DNA of 44,820 nucleotides from Bacteroidota bacterium (GCA_023430725.1 JAEYZD010000138.1:1-44820), one strand, 5' to 3'; positions 26,126-35,456 are shown, numbered from the stretch's first letter. Notes: generated by a model from the sequence alone, not told the origin. Numbers and translations are program-made.

Positions 26126-29100
26126 TCAGTCAACCCACCTTAACAGGCAGAAATCCTGCCTGTGCGGCAACTCATTGTGTTTGGCGTAGATACGGATCCC
26201 GTAGAAGAATGTGCCGGCCATCTCCGGCTGAAAATCAACGCTATAGATAACCCTTCCCTTCTTGCGGTTCACATATTTGAACTCACGTGAGGAGAAGAAT
26301 GCATGCTCTCCGTTCTTCAGCTGACGGGTCACCACCAGTTCAACACCCACGTTTTCCACGGGAATCTCCTTGATGTCAAGGATAATTTCGGTGGAGTAGT
26401 TGTGACCTGACCGGAAGACATTCTTTGCCAGGCCCTGGAGGTCAAACCTGACGATTTCGATCTCATCCCAGACCCTTGATATATAGCTCTTCCATCCGGC
26501 CAGTTCCCGGGCCAGGGCATAATTGTCAGCTGTGACCTTACGGCTTCTCTCCCAGAGTTTCTTATAGTACCTGGCCATATAGTCATTGAGCATCCTGCGG
26601 GTTGTAAACTCCGGTGCCACCTTGACCATTGTATTTTTGATGTAGCTGGTCCATTCACGTGGGATACCGTCTTCATCCCTTGAATAGTAGGCAGGGACGA
26701 TCTCATATTCGAGCATGTTGTAGATGGTCTCTGCATCCACATCATCCTGGAGATCCTGGTTGGCGAAGATCCGTTTCTTAGGCAGGGCCCATCCTGCAAA
26801 GGCATGGTAACCCTCCACCCACCATCCGTCAAGCACGCTGAAATGGATTGTACCGTTCATCACAGCCTTTTCACCGCTGGTACCTGATGCCTCGAGTGGT
26901 CTGGTGGGAGTGTTAAGCCAGATATCCACACCCCGTACAAGAAACCTTGCCATCTCCATGTCATAGTTCTCGAGGAAGATTACCTTGCCGGCAAACTGTG
27001 GCATCTGTGATATCTCGTTTATTCTCCTTATGAGATCCTGTCCTCCCCCGTCATTCGGATGAGCCTTTCCGGCATAGATGAACTGCACCGGCCGTTCCGG
27101 GTTGTTGACGATCCTGTCAAGCCTGTCAAGGTCACGGAACAGGAGGCTGGCACGCTTATAGGTGGCAAACCTGCGGGCAAACCCTATTGTCAGGGCCTTC
27201 TCGTTCAGGTGTGAACTGATATTCATGAGGGTGCGGGGGCTGACATGCCTGTCGAGCATGTCAGACTGCAGCCGTTTGCGAATATTGTCAAAGAGACGTT
27301 TCTTGAGCTTCATCTTTGTTTCAAAGACCTTTTCGTCTTCAAGCTGATAGATCTTCGCCCACTGTTCACGGTCACACAGTTCAAAATGGCGTGTGCCGGT
27401 AAGCTTTTCATATATCTGTTCCCACTCCGGGGCTACCCATGTCGAATAGTGAACGCCGTTGGTGACGTGACCGATATAGAGCTCGTCACGCAGGTAACCG
27501 GGCCACAGTTTGGAAAACAGTCCGCGGGAGACATGACCGTGAAGCTGGCTCACCCCGTTCATCTCCTGTGAGAGACGTGTGGCAAGATAGCTCATGTTGA
27601 ATTTCCTGTCATGCTCATCCTGGCACCTTCCCAGGGACATAAGCTGGTCCCACGCAATATTAAGCCTGGTATGATAGTGAGAAATGTATTTCCTGAGCAG
27701 GTCCTCCTCGAAAGAGTCATGTCCGGCAGGGACGGGCGTATGTGTGGTGAAGAGCGTTGAAGCCCTTACGATCTCAACTGCCTCGTCAAATGTCAGGTGT
27801 TCTTCCTCGATCAGGTGTCTCATCCTCTCAAAACCGATGAAAGCCGAGTGCCCCTCATTGCTGTGGTAAACATCAGGTGTTATTCCGAGGGCTATCAGGG
27901 CACGCATGCCGCCGATTCCCAGTATGAGTTCCTGTTTCAGCCTGTTCTCCGAGTCGCCGCCATAGAGGTAGTGAGTGATGGCACGGTCCTCATGGGTATT
28001 CTCCTCGAAGTCAGTGTCAAGCAGGTAGAGCTTCACCTTACCTACCGGTGCAAGCCAGACGCGGGCTTTGACCGTACGGCCGGGCCAGGTGAGCTGAATG
28101 GTGAGATGGTTACCCTCTTTGTCCTTCACTGGCTCAACGGGCAGCTGGGAAAAGTCCTCAGGTTCATAGATGGCCTGCTGCTCCCCCCTGGGGCCGAGCT
28201 TCTGCCTGAAATAGCCGTACCTGTAGAGCAGTCCTATCCCTGTGATATGAACGTTTGAGTCACTGGCTTCCTTCAGGTAATCGCCTGCAAGCACACCCAG
28301 TCCGCCTGAGTAGATCTTCAGGCTGGGATGAATACCGAACTCCATGCTGAAGTATGCTACTGACGGCAATTCGGTGTTCTCCGGCCTGGCGATGTATTCG
28401 GAAAATTCCCTGTATATCCTGTCTGCGTCGTCGAGGAACACCTCATCGTCAGCGAGCACGACCAGCCTTTTGTAGTCAATGGATTCGAGAAGCTTTTTCG
28501 GGTTGTGTCCCACCTCATCCCATAGTGTGGGGTCCATGCGGCGGAAGAGAAATTCGGCATCGCTGTTCCATGACCACCAGAGGTTTGATGACAGTTCCTT
28601 CAGATAGGCGAGACGCTCGGGCAGTTCGGACTGCACATAGATATCCTTCCATACTGGAGCCTGGAACGGCTTTCGTGCCTGGATCTCCGTTGACTCGAGG
28701 ATACGTGCATATTCCCGGGGCTGATCCAGTCTCTCCTCGCTGTTACCGAGGGCATGGCGGTATGCCTCGGTATAATAGCTGAAGAGGGTGTTCCAGTTTG
28801 CGATGCGGGATATCTCCCAGGCTTTCTCCCTGGCTGCATCAGCCTCACCTTCATTAAAGCCGATGAATCTTCTTATGAACTGTTCCATCCCGGCGATGAC
28901 TTCCTTCTCATTCTGGTCCGTACGGTTCAGCACGAGACATCCGTTGCCGGGGTTTTCAAAGTAGGAATCGACCCACATTCCGAATCCCGCGAGGTTGGTA
29001 GTGACTGTCGGCACCCTGAACATGAGGCTCTCGAGGGGAGTATATCCCCAGGGCTCATAGTACGACGGGTACAGAGTCAGGTCAAACCCTATCAGGAGGT

Positions 29101-30355
29101 CATAATATGCCATGTTGAAGATCCCGTCGTTGCCGTTCAGGTACGATGGGACGAATATCACCTTCACTTTTTCGGCGGGGGTGTTGTGTATCTCCTCCCG
29201 GGCAAGCTGGTTCATCACCGGATCTTCGTTCTGGTAGTGAAGTCCGTGAGTCAGGTATCTGTCGCCCTCAGTCAGGAGGGTTCCTCCTGCCAGCGCAGCC
29301 GCCAGGTCCTGCCTGGGACCCTTGTGATAAGCCGGCACCAGAATGAATGCAACGCACTGGCGCTCTGAATCCGGTTTCCGGTTTACTGCAGCCAGTGATG
29401 AGAGGAACAGGTCTATTCCCTTATTGCGGTATTCATACCTGCCGCTTGTTGAGACCAGCAGGGTATCATCCGGGAGGTCCTGCCCCAGAAGAGCCCGTGC
29501 CACTGTCAGAAGTCTTTCCCTGGCAGTCTGTCTTGCATAGTCAAAGTTTTCAGGGGAGGGTACGAAGGAATCCTCAAATCCGTTCGGCGTGACAACGTCA
29601 GGTTTCTTGCCGAGGAATGCCTCGCATTCACGGCCGGTTATCTCACTTACTGTTGTGAACACGTCAGCCTGCTGTGCGCTGAGCTTCTCCAGCGACTGTT
29701 TGGATGTCACATTGAACTCATGGGCAATCTGCACGGGGCTGAACTCCTTCAGCCTGCTGTACAACTGCCTGTTGTTGCCGGCGATGCTTCGTCCCAGCAC
29801 GGTTGCATGGGTTGTAAATGCCGTTGTGATCCATGGGGCATTCTTTTCAAGGTAGAGAACGCCCATGCCTGTCATCCACTCATGGAAATGAGCAATTACT
29901 CTCGGGTATTCACGGTAGAAATTTGTAAAGCTCTCTATTATCTTGCCTGCTGCATATCCGAATAGGGCGGGCTCGATATAATCCCACTGTCCTGATATGC
30001 TGTCAAGCTGATAAGTCTCCCAGAAGCGGGCGAATACCTCATTCTGCTGACCGAAATATGGTGTGAAATCAACCAGCATAACCCTGGGGTTGCCCTTGAT
30101 ATTCCAGCGGCCGGTCTTTACTATCAGTCCCTCCTGTGCGGCAACCGCCTTCCAGGGAAGGAACATTGTGTCATCCGGAGTAAATTCCGGGTTGGTGCTG
30201 TCATCCCTCCATACATCAGGTCCTATCAGTATAAAATTATCTCCGTATTCATATGAAACATTGAGTGCCTTGGTTGAAATGACTGTATATATACCGCCTA
30301 CCTTATTGCATACTTCCCAGCTTGTCTCGAACAAAAAATCAGCTTTCATCTCCAT
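26126..30355 (-). CDS. Glycogen synthase-alpha-glucan phosphorylase fusion
   Basis: 1409 residues, two enzymes in one chain. The N-terminal part (about 1-555) is a GT3-like glycogen synthase: it opens with FETSWEVCNKVGGIYTVIS, as eukaryotic glycogen synthases do, and has EPWGYTPLESL in the nucleotide-sugar site. The C-terminal part (about 570-1409) is an alpha-glucan phosphorylase of the DUF3417-containing type: LAYLKELSSNLWWSWN, then YSGGLGVLAGD, HSNEGHSAF, and the PLP motif GTSGEKAVMNG with Lys1163. One protein could therefore extend and degrade the same polymer. ATG 30355 is used; an in-frame ATG two codons later is possible. Such fusions are known in Bacteroidota. Both halves look catalytically intact. 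Confidence 0.93.
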   Translation of the reverse strand: MEMKADFLFETSWEVCNKVGGIYTVISTKALNVSYEYGDNFILIGPDVWRDDSTNPEFTPDDTMFLPWKAVAAQEGLIVKTGRWNIKGNPRVMLVDFTPYFGQQNEVFARFWETYQLDSISGQWDYIEPALFGYAAGKIIESFTNFYREYPRVIAHFHEWMTGMGVLYLEKNAPWITTAFTTHATVLGRSIAGNNRQLYSRLKEFSPVQIAHEFNVTSKQSLEKLSAQQADVFTTVSEITGRECEAFLGKKPDVVTPNGFEDSFVPSPENFDYARQTARERLLTVARALLGQDLPDDTLLVSTSGRYEYRNKGIDLFLSSLAAVNRKPDSERQCVAFILVPAYHKGPRQDLAAALAGGTLLTEGDRYLTHGLHYQNEDPVMNQLAREEIHNTPAEKVKVIFVPSYLNGNDGIFNMAYYDLLIGFDLTLYPSYYEPWGYTPLESLMFRVPTVTTNLAGFGMWVDSYFENPGNGCLVLNRTDQNEKEVIAGMEQFIRRFIGFNEGEADAAREKAWEISRIANWNTLFSYYTEAYRHALGNSEERLDQPREYARILESTEIQARKPFQAPVWKDIYVQSELPERLAYLKELSSNLWWSWNSDAEFLFRRMDPTLWDEVGHNPKKLLESIDYKRLVVLADDEVFLDDADRIYREFSEYIARPENTELPSVAYFSMEFGIHPSLKIYSGGLGVLAGDYLKEASDSNVHITGIGLLYRYGYFRQKLGPRGEQQAIYEPEDFSQLPVEPVKDKEGNHLTIQLTWPGRTVKARVWLAPVGKVKLYLLDTDFEENTHEDRAITHYLYGGDSENRLKQELILGIGGMRALIALGITPDVYHSNEGHSAFIGFERMRHLIEEEHLTFDEAVEIVRASTLFTTHTPVPAGHDSFEEDLLRKYISHYHTRLNIAWDQLMSLGRCQDEHDRKFNMSYLATRLSQEMNGVSQLHGHVSRGLFSKLWPGYLRDELYIGHVTNGVHYSTWVAPEWEQIYEKLTGTRHFELCDREQWAKIYQLEDEKVFETKMKLKKRLFDNIRKRLQSDMLDRHVSPRTLMNISSHLNEKALTIGFARRFATYKRASLLFRDLDRLDRIVNNPERPVQFIYAGKAHPNDGGGQDLIRRINEISQMPQFAGKVIFLENYDMEMARFLVRGVDIWLNTPTRPLEASGTSGEKAVMNGTIHFSVLDGWWVEGYHAFAGWALPKKRIFANQDLQDDVDAETIYNMLEYEIVPAYYSRDEDGIPREWTSYIKNTMVKVAPEFTTRRMLNDYMARYYKKLWERSRKVTADNYALARELAGWKSYISRVWDEIEIVRFDLQGLAKNVFRSGHNYSTEIILDIKEIPVENVGVELVVTRQLKNGEHAFFSSREFKYVNRKKGRVIYSVDFQPEMAGTFFYGIRIYAKHNELPHRQDFCLLRWVD

Positions 30356-30373
30356 TTAGTTAATAATCAATTA

Positions 30374-30392
30374 ATACGCACAAGGTGCGTAT
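30374..30392 (-). promoter_or_regulatory. Perfect 8-bp inverted repeat between GH57 and the fusion gene
   Basis: ATACGCAC-AAG-GTGCGTAT sits 18 bases upstream of the fusion's ATG. It may be an operator or an mRNA hairpin. There is no T run after it on the minus strand, so it is not a standard terminator. Confidence 0.5.
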
Positions 30393-30408
30393 AAGTTACA
30401 CATAGCTA

Positions 30409-30424
30409 TAAATACCGGTATTTA
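30409..30424. promoter_or_regulatory. 16-bp perfect palindrome overlapping the GH57 stop
   Basis: TAAATACCGGTATTTA reads the same on both strands and includes the GH57 stop codon (30422-30424). It is a candidate protein-binding site or short hairpin. Confidence 0.45.
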
Positions 30425-32038
30425 CTTGTTGCCGGTTTTCTTTCTCTTCACCGGCCCGGGTTTTGTTGCGGGGGCTTTCTTCTTTGCTGCCGCGGACTTT
30501 TTTGCTGCCGCCGGAGCCTTTTTCACAGCCGCAGACTTCGCAACTGCCGCTGTAGCCGTTTTCGCAGCCGCGGGCTTCGCAGCTGCCGCTGTGGCCTTTT
30601 TCACAACCGCGGGCTTCGCAGCTGCCGCTGTAGCTTTTTTCACAACCGCGGGCTTCGCATCTGCCGCGGGTTTCTTTGCCGCCGGGGCCTTCTTCACCGC
30701 CGGGGCTTTCTTATTCATCACCCGTGCCGCTACCTTTTCCAGCCTCTCAAGCTTCTCGTTCAGTTCCCTCAGAGTCCGGTCCTTCTCTCCGATGACTGCG
30801 GAGAGCCTGTTGACCTCCTCATCGTGAACGTTCAGCGGACAGATTGAATTGAGCCTGATCTCGAAATCGCTCAGCACATTCATGTAGTTCATGAACGCCT
30901 GGTATGGATTCTCATAGGGATTGAAATAGGCATGTACCGCACCGTCAGAGAAGAACTTTGTCGACATATAGTAGAAATGGTCGCTCGACTGCAGATAGAC
31001 CCAGTCACGGATCAGTTGCTCGTTATTGCATTTCCCTACCCTGTCAGACAGGCTGTACAGCTTGTTGACAGCAGCCGTCTGCAACTCATTGCCCATCCAT
31101 GCGGTAAGGTCTCTCTCCTCATCAGCCCATGAAATGGGTGACGGCACATGCAGCAGGGATACCGGCTGGTAATTGTCAGCCACCTCTGATACAGTCATGA
31201 AATGGAAAGGAGTCTTCTTCATTATCGCATCAGGCATATGCTTCAGGAAATCGAATATCCCCGTTTCCTTCTTCTGGTGTTCTCCGAAAGTCTCATAATC
31301 CATGAAGATGTTCACCAGCTCAGAAGTTGTTGACAGCCCCTTGATCCATGATGCATATTTATCAGCGGTGAGCGGATAGCTTGACCAGCCCTTGTTTGAG
31401 AACCGGAAAGCGATGTCATCGCTCAGGGTGTAATTACGCAGAAGGACCTTCAGCCTGGGATTGATTGCGTTACAGTAGAGGTAATTGGGTGATTTCCATC
31501 CGAGGATGTGTTTTGCCCCCTCGGTGACAACTGCCTTATAGCCCAGCTCTGCCATCCAGTTGCCTATCTCGTCTGAGTAGATAAGCTCCGTATTCCTGAT
31601 GGAGGTTGGCTCGTACCCGATGTATTCGATCATCTTTTCGCGATGCACCTTTACCTGAAGTTCATACCTCTCCCTGCTCATCAGTGAAGCCAGCGAATGG
31701 GAATTGGTCTCGGCCAGAAACTCGACGCAGCCCGTTTCTGCCAGCTCCCTGAATGATGCGAGCACCTCAGGAGCATACAGCCTGAACTGATCGATTACAA
31801 TGCCAGTCAGAGAAAAGGTGACTCTGAATTTGCCCTTGTGCTTGCGGACAAGGTCAAGGATGATCCTGTTGGCAGGAAGGTAGCAGTTGTTTGCAATCTT
31901 GCGCAGGATCGACTCATTCATGAAATCGTCATAATAATAGTGTTCATGGCCCATCTCAAAAAAACGGTACCGTCTGAGCCGGAAGGGCTGATGAACCTGA
32001 AAATAGAGGCAGATTGCCTTTTTCTGTGCTGTGCTCAT
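30422..32038 (-). CDS. GH57 alpha-amylase-like enzyme with a histone-H1-like basic tail
   Basis: 538 residues, longer than I expect for the plain enzyme (roughly 440-480). The GH57 core (about 1-400) has HQPFR near residue 16, VEFLAETNSHSL, the NTELIYSDEIGNWM segment and MDYETFGEHQ, so it probably acts on alpha-glucan intracellularly. A coiled coil (about 413-440) then leads into a 98-residue tail of Lys, Ala and Pro with 13-residue repeats (KPAVVKKATAAAA), like histone H1 or bacterial Hc1. ATG 32038 fits the family; the open frame extends to 32107 but overlaps the GT4 gene. It lies five bases after GT4. The tail could tether the enzyme to a polyanion. Confidence 0.92.
   Translation of the reverse strand: MSTAQKKAICLYFQVHQPFRLRRYRFFEMGHEHYYYDDFMNESILRKIANNCYLPANRIILDLVRKHKGKFRVTFSLTGIVIDQFRLYAPEVLASFRELAETGCVEFLAETNSHSLASLMSRERYELQVKVHREKMIEYIGYEPTSIRNTELIYSDEIGNWMAELGYKAVVTEGAKHILGWKSPNYLYCNAINPRLKVLLRNYTLSDDIAFRFSNKGWSSYPLTADKYASWIKGLSTTSELVNIFMDYETFGEHQKKETGIFDFLKHMPDAIMKKTPFHFMTVSEVADNYQPVSLLHVPSPISWADEERDLTAWMGNELQTAAVNKLYSLSDRVGKCNNEQLIRDWVYLQSSDHFYYMSTKFFSDGAVHAYFNPYENPYQAFMNYMNVLSDFEIRLNSICPLNVHDEEVNRLSAVIGEKDRTLRELNEKLERLEKVAARVMNKKAPAVKKAPAAKKPAADAKPAVVKKATAAAAKPAVVKKATAAAAKPAAAKTATAAVAKSAAVKKAPAAAKKSAAAKKKAPATKPGPVKRKKTGNK
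30531..30665 (-). repeat. 39-bp tandem coding repeats in the GH57 tail
   Basis: Copies start at 30531, 30570, 30609 and 30648, exactly 39 bases apart. The middle two are nearly identical and the outer two are partial or diverged. Each encodes 13 residues of the KPAVVKKATAAAA type. The near-identity points to recent expansion or slippage. Confidence 0.85.
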
Positions 32039-32043
32039 ATTGT

Positions 32044-33339
32044 TTATCTTGTCTGTTGCAAAACCCCTGAATAAATATCCTTCACCTGGCCGGCGGCCTT
32101 TTCCCACTTCAGCTTGTCAACCTCTTCCTTGCCGTTCATGATGAACATCCTCGAGAGAGCCGGGTAGGTAAGTATGCCGTAGATGGCGTCAGCCATAGCC
32201 TCAATATCCCAGAAATCGACCTTCACCGCATGTGTCAGCAACTCAGCCACACCGCTTTGCTTGCTTATTATGACAGGCACGTTTGACTGCATGGCTTCAA
32301 GCGGGGAGATCCCGAACGGCTCGGAGACTGACGGCATTACGTATACATCGCTCATCCTGAGCATTGTGAACACATCATTGCCTCTGAGGAATCCGGTGAA
32401 GTGAAACCTGTCAGTGATTCTCAGGGCGGCGGCATGACGCATCATGCGTTCCATCATGTCACCTGATCCGGCCATGACGAACCTTACGTTGGGCATCCTG
32501 GAGAGGACCATCCTGGCAGCCTCTATGAAGTATTCCGGACCTTTCTGCATGGTTATGCGGCCGAGGAAGGTAACTATCTTGTCGTCATACGCCCTCTCCG
32601 GGATGTCAAGCTCGGAGTGATGAAGCGGCTCAACGGCGTTGTAAACCGTTATGACCTTCTCAGGGTCGATGTTGTATTTGCTGATAACAATATCACGGGT
32701 CAGATTGCTTACTGTTATTATCCTGTCTGCTGCATCCATCCCCTCCTTTTCCATATTGTAGACCACAGGGTTGACGTTGCCGCCACTGCGGTCAAAGTCA
32801 GTGGCATGAACGTGTATCACAAGCGGTTTTCCGGATACTGCCTTGGCTGCTATGCCTGCGGGGTATGCAAGCCAGTCATGGGCATGAATGACATCAAATT
32901 CATTTTCCGAGGCAATTACCTGGGCCACCACCGAATACTTGTGAATCTCGTCCATGAGAGAGGCTCCGTAAGTGCCTGTGAATTCAACTTTGCCCTGTTC
33001 ATCTGTCTTTACAAGCACATCAGAATCGGCCACCTCACCGCGGGTCATCTTCCAGAAGTCCTCCGGATCAGTGTACGGCACCAGCTTTGAGAATACCTCT
33101 ATTTTTTCAACAGGTCTCTGGAAATACCTGTATTTGACCTTCTTGAATGCCACGGGAACAGTGTTGGCACCAATCAGGCTCACAACACTCTGGTCCTCAT
33201 CACCGTAAGCCTTCGGCACAACGAAGATCACATCAATGTCTTTATGGGCGGCGAGGCCCCTTGTCAGACCGTAACTGGCAGTTCCGAGGCCCCCGGCTAT
33301 ATGAGGAGGGAACTCCCAACCAAACATCAGGACACGCAT
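32044..33339 (-). CDS. GT4-family glycosyltransferase (glycogen synthase-like)
   Basis: 431 residues. It opens with MRVLMFGWEFPPHIAGGLG, the glycine-rich donor-site loop of GT-B enzymes. HAHDWLAYPAG and, in the C-terminal half, SVSEPFGISPLEAM give the E-x7-E donor motif. Its position between a debranching enzyme and a GH57 amylase suggests that it makes or extends an alpha-glucan, perhaps as a second synthase. The exact donor and product are not predictable. The start at 33339 is one base after the debranching-enzyme stop, implying coupling. The open frame continues to 33456 but that part is not GT-like. Confidence 0.9.
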   Translation of the reverse strand: MRVLMFGWEFPPHIAGGLGTASYGLTRGLAAHKDIDVIFVVPKAYGDEDQSVVSLIGANTVPVAFKKVKYRYFQRPVEKIEVFSKLVPYTDPEDFWKMTRGEVADSDVLVKTDEQGKVEFTGTYGASLMDEIHKYSVVAQVIASENEFDVIHAHDWLAYPAGIAAKAVSGKPLVIHVHATDFDRSGGNVNPVVYNMEKEGMDAADRIITVSNLTRDIVISKYNIDPEKVITVYNAVEPLHHSELDIPERAYDDKIVTFLGRITMQKGPEYFIEAARMVLSRMPNVRFVMAGSGDMMERMMRHAAALRITDRFHFTGFLRGNDVFTMLRMSDVYVMPSVSEPFGISPLEAMQSNVPVIISKQSGVAELLTHAVKVDFWDIEAMADAIYGILTYPALSRMFIMNGKEEVDKLKWEKAAGQVKDIYSGVLQQTR

Positions 33340-33340
33340 A

Positions 33341-35293
33341 TCATTTATCTGTTTCTGGATATTTCGTTTCAAGCAGGGTGAATATTCGCAGAATTTCTCC
33401 CACGCTCCACGCCTGTGATATAGCCCCCCTTGGTGAATGCGGCGGATCACCGTCATAGATCTCCGAGATGGTGGATATGCCGGCTTCCGTCAGTGTCTCC
33501 TCGAACCCCATGATAAGCTTGCGTACACGTGATACTCCTCCTTCTCCGTACACCCTGAGCCAGCCGTCGCAGAACGGGCCCACGAGCCAGGGCCAGACAG
33601 TTCCCTGGTGGTAGGCGCTGTCACGTGTCTCCTGGTCACCGCAGTATATGCCCTTGTAACCCTCCTCTGAGGGTGACAGTGTACGCAATCCCCTTGGTGT
33701 GACAAGCATGCGGTTGACGATATCCAGTATTCTCTTCATCTGGTCACGCGTCAGCATTGTATATGGAAGAGAGGTGGCGAGGACCATGTTTGGCCTCACC
33801 TGCATATTCCTCTTCTCGTTGTCATTTACATAGTCAGCCAGGTAACCGAGCTCCTCGTCCCAGAATACCTCGTTGAATGACCTGGTTATCAGCTCAGGAA
33901 GGTTCTCCCACTCCTTCACGAAAGACCTGTCGCGTGCTGCCCTGGCACAGTCTACCGAGAAGCACACGGCATTGTACCACAGTGCATTTATCTCCACCGC
34001 ATAGCCATCGCGGGGAGTCACCGGAACGCCGTGCACTACAGCGTCCATCCACGTAAGTGCCTTGCCGGGCGCACCTGAATATATGAGGCCGTTTTCCCTC
34101 ATATGGATCCCAAACGATGTGCCTGAGCGGTATGCGTTCAACACATCCTTCATTGCGGTTCCGTACCGCTTCCATGTCTCCTTCTGGTCAAGCCCGTAGC
34201 TGTAGAGAGCCTGGAAAAACCAGAGCGGGGCATCAACGCTGTTGAACGCCGGGTTGTCATGATCGCCCATGTTTGGAAAGAGACCTCCTTTCATGCGACG
34301 CACCTGCGTGTCAATCACTGCCGCATAAAGATCCTCCGATTTGCGTGCCAGGGCCAGCCCAGGCAGTGAGATGAAGGTGTCACGTCCCCATGAACCGAAC
34401 CATGGATAACCGGCTATTATGTTCGTGTTTTCCCCGCGCTTTTCAATGAATTGCTGTGCCGCATTGCGTAGGCAGTTCCGGAAATCGCTTCGCGGAATCT
34501 TTGTTGACAGTGTTTTTGTAAACTTTGCCTTCAGGCCGGCAGGCTTCTCCTCCCCGGTAGATACTGACAGTACGATCACATCTCCCTTTGAAGCGCTGAT
34601 CTCGAAAAATCCGGGGACAAACAGGTCCTCTGAATAGTCATACCCCCGTTTTTGCTCCTCGGTGTATTCTATGTCAAGGTACCAGTCCGGGACAGGAACA
34701 AACTCAGCCCTGGATGAGAGCTGCATATGCAGGTAGGGGAATCCTTCGTACATCCTTATCTTCACTCCGTTAGGCACAGGCTCAGTCCGGGTGTTGGCCC
34801 ACATGTTCGCACGGGTGAGCTGGTGAATGTTCCTGAAGGCCAGGAATGGTCTGAGCTGCAGTTTAACCGGCTCATCAGTGTCTATTATCGTATACCTGAT
34901 CAGAAGCTGCTCCTCATAGTGCACCAGTATCCGCTCCTGCTTCATTATGACATTCCCTACCCTGTAGGTCATCCCCGGGATATCCTGTATATCAAAGTCC
35001 TCTACATACTTGTGTCCCTTGGGGCTGTAATGGTCTCCGTGATATTTGTGAATCCCCGTATTGAAGCTCTGCCCGTTGCTGACCACCGTGGCATCAACTG
35101 AGGAGAGAAGCACATGCCTCTCGCCGCCGAGCTCATCAACCGGACAAACGAGCCATCCGTGGTACTTGCGGGTATTGCATCCCACAATTGTAGTGGATGA
35201 ATAGCTGCCTGCCCTGTTGCTGCGTAAGATCTCACGGGTCAGTGAATATTCAAGGTTTACTACCCGGGCCTTGTCAAACTTAATGTATCCCAT
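33341..35293 (-). CDS. Glycogen debranching enzyme (amylo-alpha-1,6-glucosidase family)
   Basis: 650 residues. The N-terminal half is a GDE_N-like beta domain with GCNTRKYHGWLV. The C-terminal half is an (alpha/alpha)6 barrel with GSWGRDTFISLPGL, an EINALWYNAV segment, TVWPWLVGPF and AISQAWSVGEILR, as in GDE_C proteins. It removes alpha-1,6 branch stubs so that phosphorylase and amylase can continue. First gene of the minus-strand cluster: debranching enzyme, GT4, GH57, fusion. No perfect Bacteroidota promoter was found in the 265-base divergent region upstream. Confidence 0.94.
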   Translation of the reverse strand: MGYIKFDKARVVNLEYSLTREILRSNRAGSYSSTTIVGCNTRKYHGWLVCPVDELGGERHVLLSSVDATVVSNGQSFNTGIHKYHGDHYSPKGHKYVEDFDIQDIPGMTYRVGNVIMKQERILVHYEEQLLIRYTIIDTDEPVKLQLRPFLAFRNIHQLTRANMWANTRTEPVPNGVKIRMYEGFPYLHMQLSSRAEFVPVPDWYLDIEYTEEQKRGYDYSEDLFVPGFFEISASKGDVIVLSVSTGEEKPAGLKAKFTKTLSTKIPRSDFRNCLRNAAQQFIEKRGENTNIIAGYPWFGSWGRDTFISLPGLALARKSEDLYAAVIDTQVRRMKGGLFPNMGDHDNPAFNSVDAPLWFFQALYSYGLDQKETWKRYGTAMKDVLNAYRSGTSFGIHMRENGLIYSGAPGKALTWMDAVVHGVPVTPRDGYAVEINALWYNAVCFSVDCARAARDRSFVKEWENLPELITRSFNEVFWDEELGYLADYVNDNEKRNMQVRPNMVLATSLPYTMLTRDQMKRILDIVNRMLVTPRGLRTLSPSEEGYKGIYCGDQETRDSAYHQGTVWPWLVGPFCDGWLRVYGEGGVSRVRKLIMGFEETLTEAGISTISEIYDGDPPHSPRGAISQAWSVGEILRIFTLLETKYPETDK

Positions 35294-35341
35294 AATTTCA
35301 GGAGTTCCGTTTTATTGCTAAAAAAAGCAAGAAAATAACTC

Positions 35342-35404
35342 TATTAATTTAATAACAAATCATTTCAAGTGCAAAGAAAAGCAAAAAAATCAGATTTATA
35401 ATCT
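35342..35404. promoter_or_regulatory. Two 13-bp palindromes in the divergent intergenic region
   Basis: TATTAATTTAATA (35342-35354) and AGATTTATAATCT (35392-35404) lie between the debranching operon and the thioredoxin lipoprotein gene. The DNA is AT-rich, so chance palindromes are not unlikely. They may be operators. Confidence 0.3.
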
Positions 35405-35448
35405 TCTGCTCCGGTTGTCAGCAGCCCCCAAAGGCTCTGAAAAATAGA

Positions 35449-35456
35449 TATCTTTG
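35449..35456 (+). promoter_or_regulatory. -7 promoter element (TATCTTTG) for the thioredoxin lipoprotein
   Basis: A full TAnnTTTG match. The -33 box is not evident. Transcription would start about 95 bases before the preferred ATG at 35559. Confidence 0.5.

Noticed and set aside
30426..30827. Plus-strand Ala/Phe-rich open frame opposite the GH57 tail
   Set aside because: It is the mirror of the Lys/Ala repeat on the coding strand and has no independent signal.
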